From positions 1 to 10,229 of the forward strand of contig CAMTGL010000058.1 of assembly GCA_947071955.1 (NCBI GenBank): a stretch of DNA of 10,229 nucleotides, written 5' to 3'. Origin of the DNA: an uncultured Plesiomonas sp. (GTDB taxonomy: Bacteria; Pseudomonadota; Gammaproteobacteria; Enterobacterales; CAMTGL01). A model generated the notes under the pieces. The model made no database searches and was not told the DNA's origin. It was given only the letters and a program-made list of their open reading frames with translations. The translations under genes were made by a program, and so were the position numbers. Positions 5,830 through 10,229 of the stretch are shown in pieces; positions within the stretch are counted from its first letter, which is position 1; each line of letters starts with the position of its first letter.

Positions 5830-7152
5830 CTGGAAAACCGCGCTATTTTTACGGTCACGCGTTTAAATCAAACCGTACGCCAACTGCTGGAAACCCAACT
5901 CGGTCAGGTCTGGATTAGCGGTGAAATTTCTAATTTATCGATACCCGTCTCTGGCCACTGGTACTTTACACTCAAAGATACCCAGTCACAGGTGCGGTGC
6001 GCGATGTTTCGCAATAGCAACCGTAAAGTCACCTTCCGCCCGCAAAATGGCCAACAAATCTTAGTTCGCGCAAATATCACCCTGTATGAACCGCGTGGTG
6101 ACTTCCAGATAGTCATTGAAGGGATGCAAGCTGCCGGTGATGGGTTACTGCAACAGCAATTTGAGCAACTTAAAATGCAGCTGGCTGCGGAAGGGTTGTT
6201 TTCCCAGCACAGCAAACAAGCTCTGCCTGCATACCCGAAACAAATCGGGATCATTACCTCATCGAGCGGTGCAGTTCTGCACGATATTTTGCAGATATTA
6301 CGCCGCCGTGATCCGCTGCTCTCGGTGGTGATCTATCCGGTTGCCGTGCAAGGGCAAGATGCCGTAGCTCAAATCACACAGGCGATTGCGCGAGCCAACC
6401 AGCGAGCTGAGTGTGATCTGTTAATTCTTGCGCGCGGTGGCGGTTCGCTGGAAGATTTGCAAGCATTTAACACCGAAGCGGTAGCCCGTGCTATTTTTGA
6501 CAGCGCTCTGCCGCTGGTCAGTGCGGTAGGTCATGAAACTGATGTCACCATTGCTGATTTTGTGGCCGATATTCGAGCCCCCACACCGTCGGCAGCCGCA
6601 GAGCTGATCAGTGTTGATCGGCAAATACAATCCCGCCAACTTGATGATCAGCAGCAACGGCTGCAGCGAGCACTGATGCACCAGCACAGTCGGCAATTGC
6701 AGCGCTTAGAGCGCTTGCAACACAGCTTACAGCAGCAGCACCCGCAAATTCGTCTGCAACGCCAGCAAAATCGGCTAGATGATGCAGAGCACCGTTTACA
6801 ACAGTTGATTACCGCGCAAAGGCAAAAACAGGCAGGTATATTGGATCAGTTGCAACACCGTTTGCAGCGGCAAACTCCGTTGCATCGTGTTGCCCGTTAT
6901 CAGCAGCAAACTGATTACCTGTTACAGCGTCTGCAACAACAGATGCAGATCACGTTGCAAAATCGGCAGCAAAAACTTGGCTCATTTGGGGCACGCCTGC
7001 ATGCCATCAGCCCACTCGCGACATTGTCACGCGGCTATGCCGTGGTACAAAATAGTCAGAAGCAAATGATCACCTCCCCTTCACAGGTTAAATCCGGTGA
7101 ACAACTGCATATTCAGGTGGCTGACGGTACTATTTATAGTCGGGTGGAGTAA
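5827..7152 (+). CDS. xseA: Exodeoxyribonuclease VII large subunit
   Basis: Large catalytic subunit of exonuclease VII, which degrades single-stranded DNA from both ends to oligonucleotides together with several copies of XseB (not in this window). It has 441 residues against 456 in E. coli. The N-terminal OB-fold (about 6-100) contains QVWISGEISN and SGHWYFTLKD. The catalytic domain (about 105-260) carries the residues equivalent to E. coli D155, R205, H238 and D241: Asp153, Arg203 (ARGGGSLED), His236 and Asp239 (GHETD). Residues 266-385 form a coiled-coil arm extremely rich in glutamine (38 of 120) and arginine but with almost no lysine. The C-terminus returns to the family motif SPLATLSRGYAVV and lacks the basic tail of E. 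coli. It starts at TTG and is divergent from guaB, as in E. coli. Confidence 0.97.
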   Translation: MLENRAIFTVTRLNQTVRQLLETQLGQVWISGEISNLSIPVSGHWYFTLKDTQSQVRCAMFRNSNRKVTFRPQNGQQILVRANITLYEPRGDFQIVIEGMQAAGDGLLQQQFEQLKMQLAAEGLFSQHSKQALPAYPKQIGIITSSSGAVLHDILQILRRRDPLLSVVIYPVAVQGQDAVAQITQAIARANQRAECDLLILARGGGSLEDLQAFNTEAVARAIFDSALPLVSAVGHETDVTIADFVADIRAPTPSAAAELISVDRQIQSRQLDDQQQRLQRALMHQHSRQLQRLERLQHSLQQQHPQIRLQRQQNRLDDAEHRLQQLITAQRQKQAGILDQLQHRLQRQTPLHRVARYQQQTDYLLQRLQQQMQITLQNRQQKLGSFGARLHAISPLATLSRGYAVVQNSQKQMITSPSQVKSGEQLHIQVADGTIYSRVE

Positions 7153-7161
7153 GCTTGGATT

Positions 7162-7224
7162 TTCATATGTACAGATGTCGATCTGTGCATATGAATTTAT
7201 ATATCTCCATTCATATGCAACAGC
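7162..7224 (+). repeat. 15-bp palindrome plus a third partial copy
   Basis: TTCATATGTACAGAT (7162-7176) and ATCTGTGCATATGAA (7181-7195) form a 15-bp stem with a single T-G wobble and a GTCG loop. The stem begins 9 bp after the xseA stop. A third related copy, TTCATATGCAACAG (7210-7223), follows in the orientation of the left arm. No T-run follows the stem on the plus strand, so the real terminator is the next hairpin. The arrangement resembles an operator or a small palindromic repeat; I do not recognise the family. A role in protecting the xseA mRNA 3' end is also possible. Confidence 0.75.
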
Positions 7225-7230
7225 CCAATA

Positions 7231-7261
7231 AAAAAGGCATCGGATTAACCGATGCCTTTTT
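7231..7261. terminator. Bidirectional terminator between xseA and der
   Basis: A perfect 13-bp stem, AAAAAGGCATCGG (7231-7243) with CCGATGCCTTTTT (7249-7261), has a 5-nt loop. It gives a T-run on both strands, so it can end xseA transcripts (+) and the yfgM-bamB-der transcripts (minus, about 64 bp after the der stop). Confidence 0.92.
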
Positions 7262-7324
7262 GCAATCTATCGTTCAGAAATGCGCTACTCAGCAACACAC
7301 TACATTTACTGACTAGATTGAGTC

Positions 7325-8830
7325 TTACTTTTTACCTTGCTTGATGAATTTCATCAGACGCTTGCGTTTTTGCATCTGAGTCACACTCAGCAGGTTACGT
7401 TTCTGACTGAACGGGTTTTCGCTCTCTTGGAACTGAATACGAATTGGCGTACCCATGATCTTCAGTGAACGGCGGTAGTAGTTCATCAAGTAACGTTTGT
7501 AGGAATCAGACAGATCTTTCAGCTGATTACCGTGAATCACGATAATTGGCGGATTATGTCCACCGGTATGCGCATATTTCAGCTTAATACGGCGACCATT
7601 AACCATCGGTGGCTGGTGATCTTGTACTGCCATCTGCATAATGCGGGTCAGCAAAGAGGTGGTAACACGCTTAGTTGCTGACGTGTACGCCTCTTGGATA
7701 GAGTCAAACAGATTACCCACACCGCTGCCATGCAGCGCAGAGATAAAGTGAATACGAGCAAAATCAACGAAATCCATCCGACGATCTAGCTCTTCTTTTA
7801 CGCGATCTTTAACTGATGGATCAAGGCCATCCCACTTATTCACCACAACAACCAGTGAACGGCCAGCATTCAGCACAAAACCGAGCAGAGACAAATCCTG
7901 ATCGGAAATCCCCATACGGGCATCAAGTACTAGCAGCACGACATTCGCATCTTCAATCGCTTGCAGTGTTTTGATAACCGAGAACTTCTCAACCGTTTCA
8001 GTGACTTTACCACGGCGACGAACACCGGCTGTATCAATCACCACATATTCACGGCCATCACGCTCCATCGGGATGTAGATACTGTCACGGGTCGTCCCCG
8101 GCATGTCATACACCACCACACGGTCTTCACCTAAAATGCGGTTAGTCAGGGTTGATTTACCCACATTCGGGCGGCCAACCAGCGCAATTTTGATTGGACG
8201 ATCATCGGGCTTGATCTCTTCTTCCGGCTCATCGGTTTCAATCAGATCACCGTTTTCATCAAATTCTAAGCCTTCTGGTTCAGCCCAACCATCGTTCTCT
8301 TCATCAAGCAGATCAGCATCTTGCTCCTCTTCCAGCTCAGCGGCTAATGGGGCAAGCGCCTGATCAATCAGCGCCGATACACCACGGCCATGCGCCGCAG
8401 CAATCTGGTAAACATTACCCAGACCCAGTGCATAAAACTCCGCACTGTGGGCATCTCCATCTAGACCATCAACCTTATTAGCCACAACTAAAGTCGGCTT
8501 TTCACGCGTACGCAAGTGCTGGGCAATACCCTGATCGGCACTGGTCATCCCTGCGCGTGCATCAACCAAAAACAGAACAACATCGGCCTCTTCAATCGCC
8601 ATCAGCGATTGTTCCGCCATTTTGGTTTCTACACCATCTTCTGTTCCATCAATACCACCGGTATCGATCACGATAAACTCATGGCCGGATAAAACCGCAC
8701 GTCCATATTTGCGATCTCGGGTCAGGCCGGGAAAATCAGCAACCAACGCATCCCGCGTGCGGGTAAGACGATTGAACAGCGTGGACTTACCCACATTCGG
8801 ACGTCCTACTAGAGCGACGACAGGAACCAT
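7325..8830 (-). CDS. der: Ribosome-assembly GTPase Der (EngA)
   Basis: Essential GTPase with two tandem G domains, needed for maturation of the 50S ribosomal subunit. It has 501 residues (E. coli 490). G domain 1 starts at the N-terminus: P-loop GRPNVGKS (9-16), DTGG (56-59), NKVD (118-121). A strongly acidic linker (about 165-210, rich in Glu and Asp) leads to G domain 2: P-loop GRPNVGKS (219-226), DTAG (266-269), NKWD (331-334). The C-terminal KH-like domain (about 385-470) contains GRRIKLKYAHTGG, and the tail is basic (QKRKRLMKFIKQGKK). The ATG at 8830 has AGAGG 5 nt upstream (complement of 8836-8840), and the N-terminus MVPVVALVGRPNVGKSTLFN matches E. coli. It is 81 bp downstream of bamB, with a hairpin in the gap, and ends before a bidirectional terminator. 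The linker differs most from E. coli and accounts for the extra length. Confidence 0.98.
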   Translation of the reverse strand: MVPVVALVGRPNVGKSTLFNRLTRTRDALVADFPGLTRDRKYGRAVLSGHEFIVIDTGGIDGTEDGVETKMAEQSLMAIEEADVVLFLVDARAGMTSADQGIAQHLRTREKPTLVVANKVDGLDGDAHSAEFYALGLGNVYQIAAAHGRGVSALIDQALAPLAAELEEEQDADLLDEENDGWAEPEGLEFDENGDLIETDEPEEEIKPDDRPIKIALVGRPNVGKSTLTNRILGEDRVVVYDMPGTTRDSIYIPMERDGREYVVIDTAGVRRRGKVTETVEKFSVIKTLQAIEDANVVLLVLDARMGISDQDLSLLGFVLNAGRSLVVVVNKWDGLDPSVKDRVKEELDRRMDFVDFARIHFISALHGSGVGNLFDSIQEAYTSATKRVTTSLLTRIMQMAVQDHQPPMVNGRRIKLKYAHTGGHNPPIIVIHGNQLKDLSDSYKRYLMNYYRRSLKIMGTPIRIQFQESENPFSQKRNLLSVTQMQKRKRLMKFIKQGKK

Positions 8831-8854
8831 AGAGACCTCTTTATTTCTTACAGA

Positions 8855-8888
8855 TAAAACGGCTCCTGACCAGATGATCAGGAGCCGT
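8855..8888 (-). terminator. Terminator-like hairpin between bamB and der
   Basis: The 11-bp perfect stem pairs 8859-8869 (ACGGCTCCTGA) with 8878-8888 (TCAGGAGCCGT) around an 8-nt loop. On the minus strand it is followed by TTTTATCTG, a short T-run. It lies 23 bp past the bamB stop and 28 bp before the der start. It could end most bamB transcripts or act as a partial terminator that reduces der expression relative to bamB. No clear promoter is visible between it and der, so some readthrough is likely. Confidence 0.65.
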
Positions 8889-8911
8889 AAAGCAACTAAA
8901 TATCAATACAC

Positions 8912-10096
8912 TTATTTTTTCAGTGCGACGACATCGCCATTACGCGTCTGAATTAACAAAGTATTATCAGCAACAACAGGCTGTGCGTACAGACCGCTGC
9001 TGTTTACTTTATTTTGCGCAACAAAACGACCATCACCCAAATCTAACCAGTGCAAATAACCTTCGCTGTCACCCACAACCAGATACCCTTCATAGATAAC
9101 CGGCGCGGTAACACCACGATGCAGCAACCCAGTTTGACTCCACAACTCGGTTCCACCACGAACATCTACAGAGATAACACGACCCGTATTATCAACAAGA
9201 TACAAGGTGTTCCCATCAATCACAAAATCATTCACTGAGCCAAAATTACGACGCCAGATTTGCTGCCCCGAACGTAAGTCGAGTGCAGAAAGATCTCCGT
9301 TATACGCTAATGCATAGACCACATTGTCTACGACAATCGGCGTTGCATCAACGTCTGAAAGACGATCAATCTCTGTTGCGCCACCGGCTTTCGCTATCCG
9401 CTGCTGCCAAATCAATTGACCCTGCTCGAGCATAATAGCGGTCACGCGGCCACTATCACCACCAACCAACACAGCGCCGTATGCAGTCACCGGGCTAGAC
9501 TCACCGCGGATAGAGAGTGTTGGAATGTCCAAATTCGCTGTCCAGCGGATATGGCCATCTTCAGCATCTAACGCCTGTAACATGCCATTGGTGGTGTGCA
9601 CCAACACAGCATTGTTATCCACCGCCGGGCTAGACAACACTTCACCGGCAACTTTCGCTACCCATTTGATAGCGCCGTCATCTGCATTGAGTGCGTACAC
9701 TTCTGCTTTTTCACTAGCAACATACACAACGCCATCAGCAGCAGTAACACCACCGGCTAACATTGCTGATGGACTGCTGGAGAAAAAGCCTGATTTTTCA
9801 GCTACATTGGTACGCCATTCACGCTTACCGGTCTCAGCATTTAATGCCTCAATAATACCGCTACGTGATGCTGCATAAACTTTACCATCAAGGTAAGCCG
9901 GACGCAGGCGCGAGAAGAAATCGCCAACACCACTGCCTACTGAGGTATCCCACACTTTCTGAACGGTAAACTGATTTTCTACTACCGGAAGTGGTGATAC
10001 TTTTACCACATCCTCTTCACCGCTGAATAATGAGCAACCGCTCAACAGTGTTGCAGTCAATAGACTCACTGCAAGCAGACGACAACGCTTCGCCAT
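8912..10096 (-). CDS. bamB: Outer-membrane assembly lipoprotein BamB
   Basis: Lipoprotein subunit of the BAM complex, which inserts beta-barrel proteins into the outer membrane; anchored in the inner leaflet of that membrane and facing the periplasm. Starting at 10096 it has 394 residues (E. coli 392). The signal peptide MAKRCRLLAVSLLTATLLSG ends in a lipobox LLSGC with the lipidated Cys21. The rest is an eight-bladed beta-propeller of PQQ-like repeats (for example YALNADDGAIKW, QALDAEDGHIRW, SALDLRSGQQIW). The BamA-contact residues of E. coli correspond to Leu194, Ile196, Arg197, Asp248 and Asp250; only Ile196 differs. An in-frame ATG at 10138 would add 14 residues before the signal peptide and overlap yfgM. 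The 10096 start has GAGAGGT about 5 nt upstream and is preferred. It follows yfgM by 25 bp and precedes der. Confidence 0.96.
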   Translation of the reverse strand: MAKRCRLLAVSLLTATLLSGCSLFSGEEDVVKVSPLPVVENQFTVQKVWDTSVGSGVGDFFSRLRPAYLDGKVYAASRSGIIEALNAETGKREWRTNVAEKSGFFSSSPSAMLAGGVTAADGVVYVASEKAEVYALNADDGAIKWVAKVAGEVLSSPAVDNNAVLVHTTNGMLQALDAEDGHIRWTANLDIPTLSIRGESSPVTAYGAVLVGGDSGRVTAIMLEQGQLIWQQRIAKAGGATEIDRLSDVDATPIVVDNVVYALAYNGDLSALDLRSGQQIWRRNFGSVNDFVIDGNTLYLVDNTGRVISVDVRGGTELWSQTGLLHRGVTAPVIYEGYLVVGDSEGYLHWLDLGDGRFVAQNKVNSSGLYAQPVVADNTLLIQTRNGDVVALKK

Positions 10097-10121
10097 GCCA
10101 ACCTCTCTTTTAGCTGCCAAA

Positions 10122-10229
10122 CTAGTTGGATAAATCATTAAGTTTCATCTGCAACATGGTTTGCAGTGTCGGGTTTGCATCTGCTGTCAGTGCTTGGGTA
10201 TACGCGGCTTTTGCACCTGCAGTATCCCC
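10122..10229 (-). CDS. yfgM: Ancillary SecYEG translocon subunit YfgM, C-terminal partial
   Basis: The last 35 codons and the TAG stop (complement of 10122-10124) of a gene running off the right edge. The translation GDTAGAKAAYTQALTADANP followed by TLQTMLQMKLNDLSN resembles the C-terminus of E. coli YfgM (Gln-Met-Lys-hydrophobic-Asn-x-Leu-Ser near the end). YfgM is an inner-membrane protein with a periplasmic TPR-like domain that associates with SecYEG and the chaperone PpiD. The visible part is one TPR-like helical pair. In E. coli and relatives yfgM lies directly upstream of bamB, as here (25-bp gap), which supports the call. It is too short for a fully independent identification. Confidence 0.85.
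   Translation of the reverse strand, partial: GDTAGAKAAYTQALTADANPTLQTMLQMKLNDLSN

Noticed and set aside
7153..7324. A yfgJ-like small gene between xseA and der, as in E. coli
   Set aside because: The 172-bp gap contains only the palindrome and the terminator, with no reading frame carrying the cysteine pairs expected of YfgJ.
8103..8363. Serine-rich ORF on + opposite der
   Set aside because: The serine runs are the reverse reading of the Glu/Asp-rich linker of Der.
10097..10138. Start of bamB at 10138 (408 residues)
   Set aside because: The extra 14 residues precede a complete lipoprotein signal peptide, overlap the end of yfgM and lack homology; 10096 has a good ribosome-binding site.
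1..10229. CRISPR array, insertion sequence, toxin-antitoxin pair, defence system or tRNA gene
   Set aside because: I looked on both strands; no regularly spaced repeats, transposase motifs, small gene pairs or cloverleaf sequences are visible, and nearly all bases are occupied by housekeeping genes.

Overview
This is a housekeeping segment from a gammaproteobacterium. Every protein can be aligned by eye, from memory, with its Escherichia coli counterpart, usually without gaps over long stretches. The enterobacterial-type guaA-guaB / xseA / der-bamB-yfgM neighbourhood is kept. Base composition looks balanced, near 50% GC. An Aeromonadales-like relative (for example Tolumonas or a near neighbour) is a guess from the overall look, not something the sequence proves. 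No mobile element, CRISPR array, RNA gene or recognisable accessory system is visible, and I do not think an undescribed system is hidden here.

Layout. Positions 1-74 are not genomic: they match an Illumina P5 / i5 index / Nextera transposase-end adapter with a few miscalls. The genome begins at about 75 with the 3' part of trmO (tRNA methyltransferase), followed by proS (prolyl-tRNA synthetase), both on +. Two back-to-back terminators (about 2281-2308 and 2377-2403) close proS and the convergent guaB-guaA operon (minus strand, 5636 to 2470), which makes GMP from IMP. A compact divergent control region (5637-5826) separates guaB from xseA (+), the exonuclease VII large subunit. xseA converges on the yfgM-bamB-der cluster (minus, 10229 to 7325). 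The two are separated by a strong palindrome and a 13-bp bidirectional terminator.

How the genes work together. GuaB (IMP to XMP) and GuaA (XMP to GMP) are consecutive steps of guanine nucleotide synthesis. Their shared promoter has a perfect -10, a GC-rich discriminator and a PurR-like site over the -35, which fits purine and growth-rate control. TrmO and ProS both serve tRNA function. YfgM (Sec translocon chaperone partner), BamB (outer-membrane BAM complex lipoprotein) and Der (ribosome-assembly GTPase) form a conserved cluster linking envelope biogenesis and translation. XseA degrades single-stranded DNA with XseB, which is encoded elsewhere.

The most useful observations are the untrimmed adapter, which creates a false ORF at the left end; the guaB promoter and leader structure; the 15-bp palindrome after xseA; the hairpins between guaB and guaA and between bamB and der; the TTG start and glutamine-rich coiled coil of XseA; and the corrected bamB start.
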